Source of the DNA: Desarmillaria ectypa
Lineage: Eukaryota > Basidiomycota > Agaricomycetes > Agaricales > Physalacriaceae
Length of the DNA stretch: 64,000 nucleotides
Direction: 5' to 3'
Assembly (NCBI GenBank): GCA_030407005.1
Contig: JAUDYN010000010.1
Span: forward strand, 744,001 to 808,000
Below are positions 13,078 to 24,188 of the stretch, piece after piece (the stretch's first letter is position 1; every line of letters starts with the position of its first letter). Below the pieces are notes generated by a model. That model was not told the DNA's origin and made no database searches. It saw nothing but the letters and a program-made list of their open reading frames with translations. A program made the position numbers and the translations under genes.

Positions 13078-13372
13078 ATATTTAGGCTATGATTGCACAA
13101 TTTTCTATACCGGCGGATTACAACTATCTTTGTGTTTTACATACATACATTGCTATCGATATTGTACAGTAGATCATGCAGATGGCTCAGCTTGCTAATG
13201 ACGGAATAACATATTCATCGAGTGAGAAGCTGGCATTGCGAATATTTTTATAATGGGCATACCGCTCTACTTTTCTCAATTTCAGCTCACCGAATAAAAC
13301 TTATCCACTTTCCTATTGACCGGGACCGACCATTCGTTCTACGCAAAAAATTATTCAAGTCGCAAAAACAAA

Positions 13373-16300
13373 TTAGCTCAACTCCCGCGTCATGACGTCC
13401 TTCAACACCTCCCTGAAGCGCAAGGACCACCACCCACGTTCTTCTCTTTCTTGACGTTTCTCACTCCCGACCAGCTGTAAGGAAGGACTCTTCGGGATAG
13501 GAAGACCCGAAGCCACCAGTGAATCAACAACAGTGCGCTGCAATCGGTCGTCATCATACTCCAACCCAAGCGGTATAGACATCAACCTCAGCGTAGAATT
13601 CTTGCAGCGCTCCAGAGCCTCAAGCCATCGAGCCCGTTCATCCGTTTCTATATTTACATGTATCGTAGCGATTCCAGCGCTTGAGGAAACGATATCGGCA
13701 GATTTGCTCTGTAGGACGGTGAGATCGGTCACAGGAAGGACTCGCAGTGAGATCATGGAGGGCTCTGAAAAGGGGTGAGATGATGAATGACAAGTATAGA
13801 AAGGATCTCTAACCTTCGGCAGAGATACCCAGGATTCTAACCACACCAACGTCCTCGCAGAGATTCCAGCTTCCGTCCTCTATCGGTATCGTGAGGACTA
13901 AGAGATCTGTAAAGACAAACAGCTGCAGCAGGACATCTGACATGATAGGCGGAACGTTCTTCATAGCTCTTGACTGGAAGTGTGTCATTTGAAGTTTGGA
14001 GACATACTTCTTGTTGCCTTTCGAGTCAAGGGGAGAATAGTTCGGCGTCGGCGAAACAGGCGTATCCCAAGAACTAGTAGTAGAAGCCGCTCCAATCGAC
14101 GAGCCAGTTGCAGAAGAAGCATTCGACTTCAGAGAACCAGATCGTGCACGACGCGCATCCCAGTCGTTGATAGCAGTCATCAGTTTGCTAGAGCGATTTT
14201 GGAGACGGTCACCAAGATATTCAGAAACCTGCGTAGAAGAAGAAACGTCGCAGTCGATCCGGCGAACTTGACCTCGATGCAAAAGTCGTCGATCACGTCT
14301 TGCGATTTCAGCTAGGCCAGGGATGCGATCGGTTACGCTCTTGATGAACTCATATTCATCCTCCCGAACCTTGACCTCTGCCATGACCTTGATAATCAGA
14401 TCAGTTGACCGTAGGAGACATAAAGTTGGCAGATAATCTTGATGCGTCTGGGGCGTTGCGTCTAGAAGTCGCTACAAAAACATATCATTTCTGAAAACGC
14501 AGCCCAATCAACGAGGAATCCCACCTCAAAGACACCAGGATACACAGCAATCCTGTTCACTGGTTCGACCAAGAACCTATCTAAGGTCCAGCCCTTGCAA
14601 TCACTTGTCGCCTCTTGCAGTCGGACGAATTCACCAAAATCACTGTCCCTGTCTGCGACAAGAGCTCGAACGAGCTCCACGCCTTCAGCCAATCTCACCA
14701 TATACGGTTGATAGATCTCCAATCTGGGAACAAACTCTCGTAAAGCCTGTGCGCATCCTTCGATAACAAGATGCTGATCTAGATCCATAGACTGTAATGC
14801 CAGCAGGATTTGCGTGTGCAGATTCAGAATATCTTCTAGCCAGTCGAACATCCTGGCAATCCCAGAGGGTACGCCTGATATCCACGTCTTTGAATCCTGC
14901 ACACGAAGTGGGAGCACGAACAGTCTGACAATGCACGTCAAGCGATGAACAAAAGTTGCCTCCGTCCCTCGAAGCTCCCACAAGATTTCTTGACGACGAA
15001 TCTCAGATTCTCCGCGCTGGACTTGAAGTGTACCATACTCCGATGAATTCTGCCTTGTCAATGGTTCATCATTTTGTCCTCCGTTGGCAGATTTTGAACG
15101 GAGTTTTCTCGGTTCGGCTACGCTTGAGTGCGACTGTTGCTGCTGCTGCTGATTCTTCCGCCCAAATGATTCTCGAGGACGTCCTCCACTGAGAGTACGA
15201 AAAAGAGCCTCTGCTCCTGAGCTCAGCTCGTCACACTCGTTATTATGCCAAATTTCGCTCCCCATCGCAGATAAAATGCTATCCCCATGAGATAACACCT
15301 CTTGAGTTCTCCGGCTAGCAGTTTGATACACTTCATCTGACTCCGATGGAGGAATACCGAATGCTCTGCGCTCCCGAGCGGCTGCGATCCGTGAGTGCTC
15401 GGCCAAAGTGACAGCCTCATAGTTCTGCGAATCGTGATCCTGATAATATTTGCCGAGTCTGGGAGATTCAAAAGGTCTCTTCTCGATGGGCGATTTGGAC
15501 AGGGCGTGAAATCGGGAAGAAGGAAGGGGAGACGATGGGGAAGATCGGTCATCGTCAGCCGATACTAGGACGGTAGGAGTTAGTCTGTGGTCATCTTGAT
15601 AGTCTTCCTCCTCGTCATATTCGGATTCCGAAATAGGATCATCTTCGAGATCATGTTTGATGACATCCGTCGACCCGCTGATAGCCAAGCCTTCTTCGCC
15701 GCTATAGTCGCTCTCCTCATCGATGACTTTCTTTTCGCCGGCATTGGAAAACTGCAATCCCTTGACAATACCCATAAGCTCCGCCTTTCGTCGAAGATGA
15801 GCTTGGTCTGTGCCCTCGGTGTCAACAGAAGGGTTTGCATTGTCACGGTCATTATACTCGTCTTGATATTCCGAGTCAGACGAAGCGTACGAAATGATGG
15901 ATTGCCTGACCCCAGCTTCCTTTGGTTTGCGATAGACGTCCTCGGTCACGAAGGGCTCAAGACCTTCGCCCCGACTTTTTCTCGTGATGTCGGGCGAAAA
16001 TCGAAAACCGAGCCCATGCATATGGTTTGGTGTAACGAGATCACCGTTTGCAGCGAATGGTTCGACCTCGCTTTCGGAGCTTGAGCTTGAAGTGAAGACT
16101 TCAGCATTGGCTACAACGAGTTTGCGTGCACTGCGATTCTGTGCATCATAACGATACTCGAAATCGGATCCGTCAGTGAGCTGTCCTCGAAATCGGACGC
16201 TACTCGGTGACTTTCCTCTGGGCCGGGGAATATTTGATACGAACGCTTTCGGCTTTCCAGGCTGGGGTGTCGAAGGAGGGTCTTGGCTGATTTTGGGATT

Positions 16301-17210
16301 AAGAAAGGTACCAGGGTCTGTCCGAGACCGTGCGCGGGACGGTCGGATAGGTATATTGCTCTCAGTCTGCTACAAGCAGGCGGTTAAGAGGTGCACACAG
16401 GCGAGAATGAGCAATGCAATGCACCTTGGCTATAGGTTTTGGTACAACAGATTCGCAGGTTATTATAGAGGATGTCGCCGAAGACTTCCGACGCAGCAAA
16501 CTTCGCACAGATCTGAGAGCGCTTGCTCCGGTAAATGAGCCTGGTGACGATGACTCGGCGCTATCGATTTTAGGCGGGAAAAGTTTAGGGGTGGGTGCTC
16601 GTAAAGCGGATTTAAGTACTGGCTTTGGTCCACCTTGCTTTGCCTTGGGTGTCATGGGCTCTTCTATGGGAGATGGACATGGCGGCTGAGGGGTAACAGG
16701 CCGTGGAGAACGTGGAGAAGATGGTGTTATGCTTGGAGATAACATCCGGTCGACATGAAAGCTCTTGACAGAAAGTTGGGCGGTAGAAAGTGCAGTATGT
16801 GAGCTCGCTGCACGCGACGGTGGGCGCGTCATTTTATCAATGGTGTCCCGCAACGACGGCAGCAGCTGCGTCTCGACCAACGGCAAATTCACCATTTGGC
16901 TCTCGCGTTTGTTGACTTTGTTTTTTGACGACATCATTGTAAATCGCTTTTCCGAACGAGGCTGGAACTCGAAGGAGGAATCTGAGTCTGGCTGCGAAAC
17001 TGGCATGTATATGTCGGGCGACGAAGGAGCCTCTACGGGACGGTATACCCCATCACTCTCTGTGCTGGACTGCTGAGCATGTCTACCGAGAAAATTGAAG
17101 CCTCCAGCTGCAGCATAATGCGATGGCGGCAAGAAATTCGGGGGTCGTGGCGATGGCGGGTAGCGGGACGCCGGGGAATGAGCCCTAGTGTTGGAGCGTG
17201 ACAATGGCAT
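13373..17210 (-). CDS. RhoGEF with DH and PH domains
   Basis: Guanine-nucleotide exchange factor for Rho-type GTPases, about 1,200 residues. The first in-frame ATG is at 17208-17210 (MPLSRSNTRAHSPASRYPP); the longer open frame upstream has no ATG. The N-terminal half is Ser/Pro-rich and probably disordered (SPSITPSSPRSPRPVTPQPP; acidic DYSGEEGLA; a poly-Gln run). The DH domain begins near QEILWELRGTEATFVHRLTC and runs through HTQILLALQSMDLDQHL and EIYQPYMVRLAEGVELV to LDRFLVEPVNRIAVYPGVFE. It continues after an intron as RLLDATPQTHQDYLPTLCLL. A PH-like domain follows (VSKLQMTHFQSRAM, LLQLFVFTDLLVLTIPIEDG, ARWLEALERCKNSTLRLM), with an inserted Ser-rich loop. The last exon ends LKDVMTRELS. Localisation and the target GTPase cannot be told from the sequence. 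Confidence 0.88.
15135..15151. repeat. Trinucleotide repeat encoding poly-Gln
   Basis: A short TGC/TTGC repeat inside the RhoGEF gene, read on the minus strand as about six consecutive Gln codons within the disordered region upstream of the DH domain. Confidence 0.8.
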
Positions 17211-17702
17211 CTTCAGCGAGGAAGTGGAAGAGTTCAGTACGTGGAGGTATGCCCACCGCTGTTCACGACGTCGTCGGGTGAACAACAGTGAACGTCGTCG
17301 CTGTTGTGGGCGATGACCAAGGAAACTTCTAAGAAAGGGAAATCACTGCCACGATGCGATCGACGAAAGTACTAAAAGGGCATTCACCACCACCACTACC
17401 ACCACCACCACTACCACCACCACTACTCGACGTCGCACAATTGTAGGTAAATTATTTTATACTTGCTGCTTGGACTTCTTGTCATGCTTAGTCGTACCAT
17501 TAACGCGGAGACGAAATAAACCCTGCGGGTAACGAGCCGGAAAAAAATCCTCGGCAGATGCCAAGCACGTAGAATTCACAGCCTTGATTCGTAATTTTGA
17601 TGCAAACAGCTCACAAGACATTACAGTCTTCCACAACGACCCTTTCTGCCGGGAGCAAGAACCCATTGCATATCATTCTCTTAGCTCATATTCTCTGTCC
17701 CA
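17211..17702. promoter_or_regulatory. Divergent promoter region with microsatellite
   Basis: About 490 bp between the starts of the RhoGEF (-) and the small Cys-rich gene (+). It contains the CCA/CTA-rich microsatellite listed separately. A 69-codon minus-strand open frame inside has no recognisable features. Confidence 0.45.
17385..17427. repeat. (CAC)n/(CTAC) microsatellite
   Basis: An imperfect tandem run of CAC triplets with interspersed CTA triplets, about 43 bp, in the divergent promoter between the RhoGEF and the Cys-rich gene. Confidence 0.9.
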
Positions 17703-18236
17703 ATGTCGAACGATTGCTGCAGTGTATTTTTCTGCTGCTGTTCATGCTTCTGTATGTTTTCTGTACCTTTTGCATCTAATACCTTGGCTCTGACATGACG
17801 CACAGCGATATGTGGCCACTCTAACCTCTGTCGATTGTGTCTATTCTGCTCTCCCAGAAAGCGTCCCACCGCAGAGGAAGACGCAGAGCTAGACCGACAG
17901 TACAATGCCGTACTAGCGGAGCAGCAGGCCGAGCGCGAGCGGAATCTCAGGGAGAAGCAGTATTCCAGGACACCTCAGATGTCGACGGGACATAAAGGGC
18001 ATTCGCCAACCCCAAGTCGAGGCCAGAATTTCTCTCCTCCGCCAATGTATACACTAGGCTCAAGTGGCTCTCCCTCGCTGAACCCTCCAGAAGATCGCCG
18101 CCGCGGACATAGTCCCCGGCCTTCTAGTGAACAGAGTCCTCGACCCTCTCGACATAGTCCCAGACCTTCAGCTGACTTCCGTAATAACGAAGCTCATGCC
18201 GTTCTACCAAACCCCTACGACCACCATCATTCCTAG
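17703..18236 (+). CDS. Small protein with Cys-rich N-terminus
   Basis: The open frame around SPRKRPTAEEDAELDRQY has no ATG of its own. The best model uses the ATG at 17703, a first exon to 17751, a 54-nt GT-AG intron (17752-17805) and a second exon to the stop at 18236. The product, about 160 residues, starts MSNDCCSVFFCCCSCFS and continues ICGHSNLCRLCLFCSPRKR, with eleven Cys in the first 35 residues. A helical Glu/Arg-rich stretch (AVLAEQQAERERNLREKQY) follows. The tail is disordered, Ser/Pro-rich, with repeated HSPRPS-type units and a His-rich end (YDHHHS). The clustered Cys beside hydrophobic residues suggest palmitoylation and membrane attachment; this is inference. Many fungi have similar short Cys-rich proteins of unknown role. 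No signal peptide is seen. Confidence 0.72.
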
Positions 18237-18480
18237 GTAGTTTCAGGCTCTCAGACGAAACGGTGAACATAAGGCAGTGATCTCCAGCTGTATAGATACC
18301 GTTTGCTTACTGAGACTCGAGATACCCTTTTTTTTCGGGAGTCGCATATTCTTGTTCAACAGTTCTCATCATTCTTATACACTGTTAGCTATTCATAGGG
18401 TACAATATAAACAAATGTGAGATATACCCAGCTAGCCGAGCTTGGAGTACGCGCGATTATAGATACAAAGGGTTTTGCAC

Positions 18481-20115
18481 TCAGCGATAGTATCCGTTAG
18501 ATGCTTTACGCTTCCTAGTTAAAGACAACGTCTTCCAACCACCAGAAATGATGCTCTTTCCCGCCCGATCTCGCAATTGACTGACCATCGTGGCATGCTC
18601 CGGCTTGACAATATTCCGCAGAGTAACAGAGTCCAGGCATGAAACACGTTCATGCACGGACACCAGCGCGGGAGGATGCCAACGCGAGGTAAGCATATCT
18701 ACCAAGGGATTATGCATGGTAGACGACGGGTTCAATGTGAGGTCAAGAGACGTGAACTTCGGCAGCAAATTGGCTACGGGAGGGTTCTGTGATTGGATGC
18801 TAGGTGGAGAGAAGGTGAGCGACCGGATGAAACCCTCCTTCAGCATCTTGCAGTCCTCCATGGCTTCTGCTACGAGTATATCAATACATTGTTAGACAGC
18901 TCGGTAAGGCTGGGGGTCAGCCTTAAGATGGCTATCATTTCTTGGTCTTCAACGTCGATTTCCTCAAGGACCAGCACTTTTAGCCCTCGCAAAGGCTGCT
19001 CCAACAGTTCAAGAAATTGTCGGTATATAGGCATAAACCGAGGCGACTGTGTGGTCTCATTGCAGACTAGCGTGATTGATTCGAGGTGCGGGAATGTGAA
19101 GGCGCCGATGACGAAGGGAATCATATCGACGTTGCTGATGAAGAGACTCTGTATAGTCGTTAAATCGGTCTTCGCGTGACCTTGAATGTTTCCAATGTCG
19201 TCGAGGTAGCCTTCGAGTTCCAGGTTTCGTACTCGAGGGAACTTCGAAAGGAAGTCGACGAGACTCGGATAGAGACACTGAATATACATTGACAAACTGG
19301 ATATTTGGTGGTAGGGAAATGTGTGGGAAACAATCTCGGGGGTTACATTGACGTTTAGGGTGCGAAGCTTGGGAGCGTCAGCGAAGGTGTCCCGATCGGC
19401 TGTGAGAAGACAATCCGCGTCGAGATTCAGCTCTTCCAGATTCTGGAGATGATGCTTGACGGGCAAGAGCCTTTGGCCGAAATAAATAGATCCTATCTCC
19501 ATTTTGCGCCACTTGGGAGCAGCGTCAGGGAGAGCGTTGTAAAACTCGGTTGCACCAACCAGTACAGCGGCAGGCACATTGACGTAAGTATTTGGGACTT
19601 GAATAGTGAGTGGAACATCGCCCGAACGGGAGATATACATCTGGAAACATTGCAGAGTGAAGGTGGATACAGCCATTGGATTGATAGAAATACGGCCCAA
19701 AGGTTTTTGTTGAAATCGCCAATGCACGCCAACGAGAGCAAACGAGGGAGATGCTCAGGGCATTCATAGTCCACGTTTCACTCATGCAATTAACATCTTC
19801 GTCGCCTTCCTTACAGCATTGGGCGAAGATTTCTGACAACATCTCGTTTGGAAGGCGTCTGATGGGCGCCAAAATAGAGCGGCATTTTTCCGCGCTTAGT
19901 TTGAGTTCCCTTTGCTCAGTTTCTCGCTGCGCCACCAAGGTGTGGAGACGGAAAAGTTCGTCGTCGTCGCGCTGAACTTCCTTGTCTACGGTACTAAGAC
20001 TTTCTTTTATCTGGCGCACATCAACAGCAGAAGGAACGTAGTCGGATATCGTTTGCAACTGCCTAGGAGGGGCCGTCTTTTCTGTAGAAAAAGGCGGTTG
20101 GTCGCCAAAAGACAT
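18481..20115 (-). pseudogene. F-box/LRR-type gene with two apparent frameshifts
   Basis: The ATG at 20113-20115 opens an F-box-like protein of the large agaricomycete family: a coiled N-terminus (VQRDDDELFRLHTLVAQRE), then SILAPIRRLPNEMLSEIFAQC and ISLVCSRWRALAIST. The frame is then lost at an A5 run (TTTTT at 19704-19708 on the plus strand). The expected continuation, ISINPMAVSTFTLQCFQMYI and DVPLTIQV with LRR-like blocks such as LQNLEELNLDADCLL, is in another frame. A second frame change at about 18885-18895 separates LTPSLTELS from DILVAEAMEDCKMLKEG. No in-phase GT-AG intron explains either change without removing conserved residues. The gene is therefore either a young pseudogene or affected by two single-base assembly errors of opposite sign. 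Intact members act as substrate receptors of SCF ubiquitin ligases. Confidence 0.65.
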
Positions 20116-20590
20116 TCCATGAAAAGATCGATTCCTAAACAGTCAAAGAAAAACGTTATTAACAGAACACGCTTTATGAATCGACGCGTTGAACGCAAAG
20201 GCTAAAAGCGAGTTTGTAAGTTCTGATCAGGTATCAGTCGGAAAACCTACCAGTCGTCTGTTGTTCTAGAGAGTTGCCACTGCCTGTCTCATTCAATAAG
20301 TGTAAGATGAACAAATCTGACGTTATCTCCAAAATATGAGCAGTGATAGTATTTCATGAGAACAAAACATACAGGGTAGGACTCAAATGTGTTAAAGGAA
20401 GGTCGATATAATAATACAAAAAAAGAGTTAACTGAGCTTCACTTGAGACATTAGACAATGCGTTTGCCAAGCAGAGACAATCAAGATACTACTGCATGAT
20501 GTCAGGAGTTTTATGTCAGCCGTCTGCAAAATTCCGGCATCCGGATTGCTCTGGGCACCGCTCTTTTCTTCCGTCCACCGCCTAACTGTC
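20116..20590. promoter_or_regulatory. Divergent promoter region
   Basis: 475 bp between the start of the F-box gene (-) and tom70 (+). AT-rich toward 20330-20440. No distinct regulatory motif is recognised. Confidence 0.4.
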
Positions 20591-22787
20591 ATGACTTCCA
20601 ATACCGGATTCGTTGAGCGCGTACAAGACTTTGTCTCAGAGAATAAGAAGGCTGTCCTCATTGGAACAGCAGTCGCTGCTATCGCTGTGGGCGGTGTTGT
20701 CTACTACGCCTCAACGTCCAGGCCCTCAGATGGGACGGACTTGGAAAAGGGTGACAAAAAGGACCGGAAGAAGTCGTCGAAAGGAACGAAGAAAAAGAAG
20801 TCTGTCAAGGATAAGGATGGTCCAATTCTTGAGGAACGGAAGCCAAAAGTCCAGGAGGAACCCGGCGGTGAGCACCGTATTCATCTGAACTTTGCATGTT
20901 GTAATATTATCCAGACGATGCCGTGCTGAATGACGAGCAAATTGCTGCCCTGTCGACGGAGGTTAGTACCATTTCATGCCAGACCGACTATGTCTTATGT
21001 GAGAACTGTAGGAACGGACAGCACTCGCGACTTCCTACAAGGCAAAAGGTAATTCAGCCTACCAACAACGCCAGTTTACCACGGCCGCCGAACTATATAC
21101 TCGCGCGATCCAAGTGTCGCCAAAAGCTGAGCCCGTATTTTACAGCAACCGCGCTGCGTGTATGTCTTCACAACCTCTGAATAGAACACATCTCAGTAAA
21201 TTTTCTAGGCTATATGAACAGCTCACCTCCAAAATATGAACTTGTCATCGAAGACTGCAACGAGGCACTCAAACTGGACTCAAAATACATAAAGGCAATG
21301 AACCGCAGGGCCACGGCTTTTGAAGCACTCCAGCGATACGAAGAAGCCCTTCGCGACTTCACCACCTCTACGATACTCGACAAATTCACTAACAAGACTT
21401 CCGGGGAGTCTGTAGAACGGGTATTACGCTCCCTGGCTTCGAAAAAAGCGGCTGACATCCTCACGCACCGGCAACCTCGCCTGCCTTCCTTCACCTTTAT
21501 CTCAGCCTACTTTGCCGCGTTCAGGCCCAGAGCGCACCCGACACTTCCAGAGAACCCATCGCAGGGCGATAACACACTTCTGCTTGCGCTGCAGGCCCTC
21601 GACGCGTCAGATTACGCCCACTCGGTGACCTTGGTTAACGAAGCTCTTCAGCAGGGTATTTCTTGGCCCATCGGAAAAGTGGAGGCTCTCAATCTTCGTG
21701 GTACCTTCAAGTACGTGCGCTTATGAGCTTTTCTTATGTGCCGGAATTCATTGGATGTACAGGTTCCTCATGGGCGAGATCGAAGACGCAAAGTCTGACC
21801 TTCAACAGTCAATCGACATCGACCCGTCGTTCACACAGAGTTTGGTGAAGATTGCTAGTGTGTATATGGAGCAGGGAGACCCCCAGAAAGCTTTCGAGTG
21901 TTTCGAGGATGCAATCAAACAAAACCCTGATGACCCCGACATTTACTACCATCGTGGTCAAGGTGAGTTGTTATCTCCCTGTATACCCCGTAGCTTGACA
22001 TCAGTCGTAGTTTTGTTTATCCTTAACAAGTTCAAGGAGGCCGCGGACAACTATACGAAGTCTACCGAACTGGACGATAAGTTCGTATTCAGCCACATAC
22101 AATTGGCTGTGGCAGAGTATAAGCAAGACAATCTCGCAAAAAGCATGGGACAGTTCCGGCGGACAATGGTTGCCTTTCCTCAACGAAGCGAGCCCCAAAA
22201 CTACTAGTCAGTTGTCTGTCTTTTTCTCTTCCTGACTAAAATGCTTTCCCAGCGGTGAGCTGCTGCTCGACCAACAACGGTACCCGGATGCCGTGGAGAA
22301 GTTTGAGCGTGCCATCGAATTGGAGAAACTAAAAAAGTAGGTGTTGAAGCGCGAATGGTTATTGTTCTTGCTGCTAACATGAACCTAGGACCACTTCCCC
22401 GCCGAATGTCCTGCCTCTCGTGAATAAAGGCCTAGCTTTATACCAGTGGAAGCAAGATATCGGCCCAGCAGAGCGCTGCTGCAACGAGGCTCTCCGAATT
22501 GACCCGGACTGTGATGCCGCCGTCGCCACGCTCGCCCAACTCAGTTTACAGCAAGGACACCTCGACAAGGCCGTGGAATACTTTATCAGGCAAGCCGAGC
22601 TTGCGAGGACGGAACCGGAGCTGATCAACGCGTTGACGTACCAACATGTGAGTGTTCGCGCCATGCTCGTCTCTGCGTTTTGACAACATCCACCACTAAA
22701 CAGGCTACGTCATCGCAATTGGAATTCTTGAAAAATTATCCAGACATGGCAGCGCAGCTTAGCCCTCTCGCCAGAGGCATGTCATAA
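20591..22787 (+). CDS. tom70: Mitochondrial import receptor Tom70
   Basis: Outer-membrane receptor of the TOM complex that binds internal targeting signals and Hsp70/Hsp90-delivered carrier precursors. The N-terminus from the ATG at 20591 has a single membrane anchor, [20 protein letters not shown] (about residues 20-40). A Lys-rich linker follows ([17 protein letters not shown]). The rest is TPR repeats: [103 protein letters not shown] and [20 protein letters not shown]. Seven or more short introns; the coding sequence ends SPLARGMS. About 590 residues, normal for fungal Tom70. No lesion was seen. The KGN...NRAA repeat is the clamp-type TPR that binds chaperone C-termini in this family. Confidence 0.94.
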
Positions 22788-22981
22788 AGAAAAAGGTCGT
22801 CTGAATACTATTGTGGCTCAAGATCTGCCACCTCTACTTTATCACACCTGTTATCTCGTATTCATCTCGTCCCTAGCTTACAGTTACTACAATGCACCCT
22901 CTACTCTCGTCGACTGAAACGTGAAGACGCGATCCGATCCTGTAAATCATGTGTCATCATATCTCATAAGCTCCAGAGTCT

Positions 22982-22989
22982 TATAAAAG
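22982..22989 (+). promoter_or_regulatory. TATA box of the SDR gene
   Basis: TATAAAAG about 45 bp upstream of the SDR ATG (23034), a strong TATA match at a plausible distance. Confidence 0.6.
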
Positions 22990-23033
22990 GCAAGTTGAAC
23001 TTGAAGACGTAAGTATCTCAGCCTTTGATTACA

Positions 23034-23816
23034 ATGCCTTCACCTTTCATTCTCGTTTGTCCGGCGTCGCGAGGTTTGTCGTTCGCTTTGACACGCCACC
23101 TGCTCAAGACAACCGATTTACCCGTCTACGCGACTCATCGCTCTGGCGAGCCAGAAACACTCAAGCAGAAAATCATTTCACAGCTCGACGTGGATCCAAC
23201 GCGACTGAATCTTTTGCCCCTCGACCTGTCTTCCGAAAGTAGCATCTCACACGCAGCGGAAAGCCTTGCGGCGTCGCTCGAATCGCCCAATGAATCATTC
23301 ATCCACACCGCCTTCCTCGCTGGAGGCATTCTGCACGCCGAGAAGCAGCCCCAGGATCTCGACTTAGACAATATCAAATCTACGTTCGACATCAACGTCA
23401 TCTCCCATCTCCTCCTTATCAAACACTTTTCTCGCTTCCTCCCTTCGTCGCAGATGAAAAAATCGATGGAACATGGGCCCGCTAAATGGGTTCACGTCTC
23501 TGCACGCGTTGGGTCGATTTCTGACAATCGCCTCGGAGGGTGGTATTCTCACCGCGCCTCGAAGGCGGCGTTAAACCAGGTCGTCAAGACGTTCGACCTG
23601 CATCTCGCGCAGAAGAACATTCCTGCGATTTGCGTTGGGATACATCCGGGGACGATGAAGACGGACTTCAGCAAGGGATTTTGGGGAGCGGTGCGTGAAG
23701 ACAAGTTATTTGAGTCGGGCGAAGCTGCGGAGAAGGTTGTGCGCGTTATCAACGACCTAGGAGAGGAGCATCGAGGTCGCATCTGGGACTGGGCACAGAA
23801 GGAAGTCTTGCCTTGA
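23034..23816 (+). CDS. Short-chain dehydrogenase/reductase with altered catalytic Tyr
   Basis: Intronless gene for a 260-residue classical-type SDR resembling the C-factor/YgfF-like group. The start is the ATG at 23034 (MPSPFILVCPASRGLSFAL); the frame extends three codons upstream but without an ATG. The nucleotide-binding loop reads VCPASRGLSFALTRHLL, a variant of TGASRGIG. LLPLDLSSESSI matches the adenine-contact Asp. ISHLLLIKHFSRFLP and KWVHVSARVGSISDN carry the active-site Ser region. The catalytic motif normally reads YSYRASKAALN in this group. Here it is YSHRASKAALN, so the usual YxxxK tyrosine is a His (codon CAC), while the Lys is kept. GIHPGTMKTDFSKGF matches the PG motif. The enzyme may be inactive or changed in chemistry. 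Substrate unknown. Confidence 0.9.
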   Translation: MPSPFILVCPASRGLSFALTRHLLKTTDLPVYATHRSGEPETLKQKIISQLDVDPTRLNLLPLDLSSESSISHAAESLAASLESPNESFIHTAFLAGGILHAEKQPQDLDLDNIKSTFDINVISHLLLIKHFSRFLPSSQMKKSMEHGPAKWVHVSARVGSISDNRLGGWYSHRASKAALNQVVKTFDLHLAQKNIPAICVGIHPGTMKTDFSKGFWGAVREDKLFESGEAAEKVVRVINDLGEEHRGRIWDWAQKEVLP

Positions 23817-24188
23817 CATTTAGTTATACGATGTAGATTTGTTCCAAGCCGGACCAGTTACTAGCCAATTACAGCCGCTGTTTCCATTGTTCACAAAAAT
23901 GATGTCCAGTTCAGCTCTGAGAATTTGGTTCGAAACTGAAGTTGGAGTTAAGCATCCGAGCACAAGCTCAAAGGCTGTAAAACCTTAAAACGGACCCTGC
24001 GCCCCCAATCCAAACCGCAAGCATTGTCTGTTCGTTCACGCCGGAGTTGCTCAACGCAAAATTATTTGTTGATCAACTACTACCTAAATGCTGCATTATA
24101 CTACGGGGAAGAAGATAACGAATTATAATACTAGTGGGTATATATTCCGACGATTTCCACCAGAAAGCCCAGAAAGAGAAACAACTGA
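23817..24188. other. Convergent intergenic region
   Basis: 372 bp between the 3' ends of the SDR (+) and ypp1 (-) genes. Nothing recognisable. Confidence 0.5.

Noticed and set aside
19620..19700. A 53-nt intron (GTATTTC...TTTCCAG) to explain the first F-box frame change
   Set aside because: Its phase leads into a third frame with a stop, not into the LRR-like frame; a 103-nt alternative would remove the conserved VCSRWRALA core.
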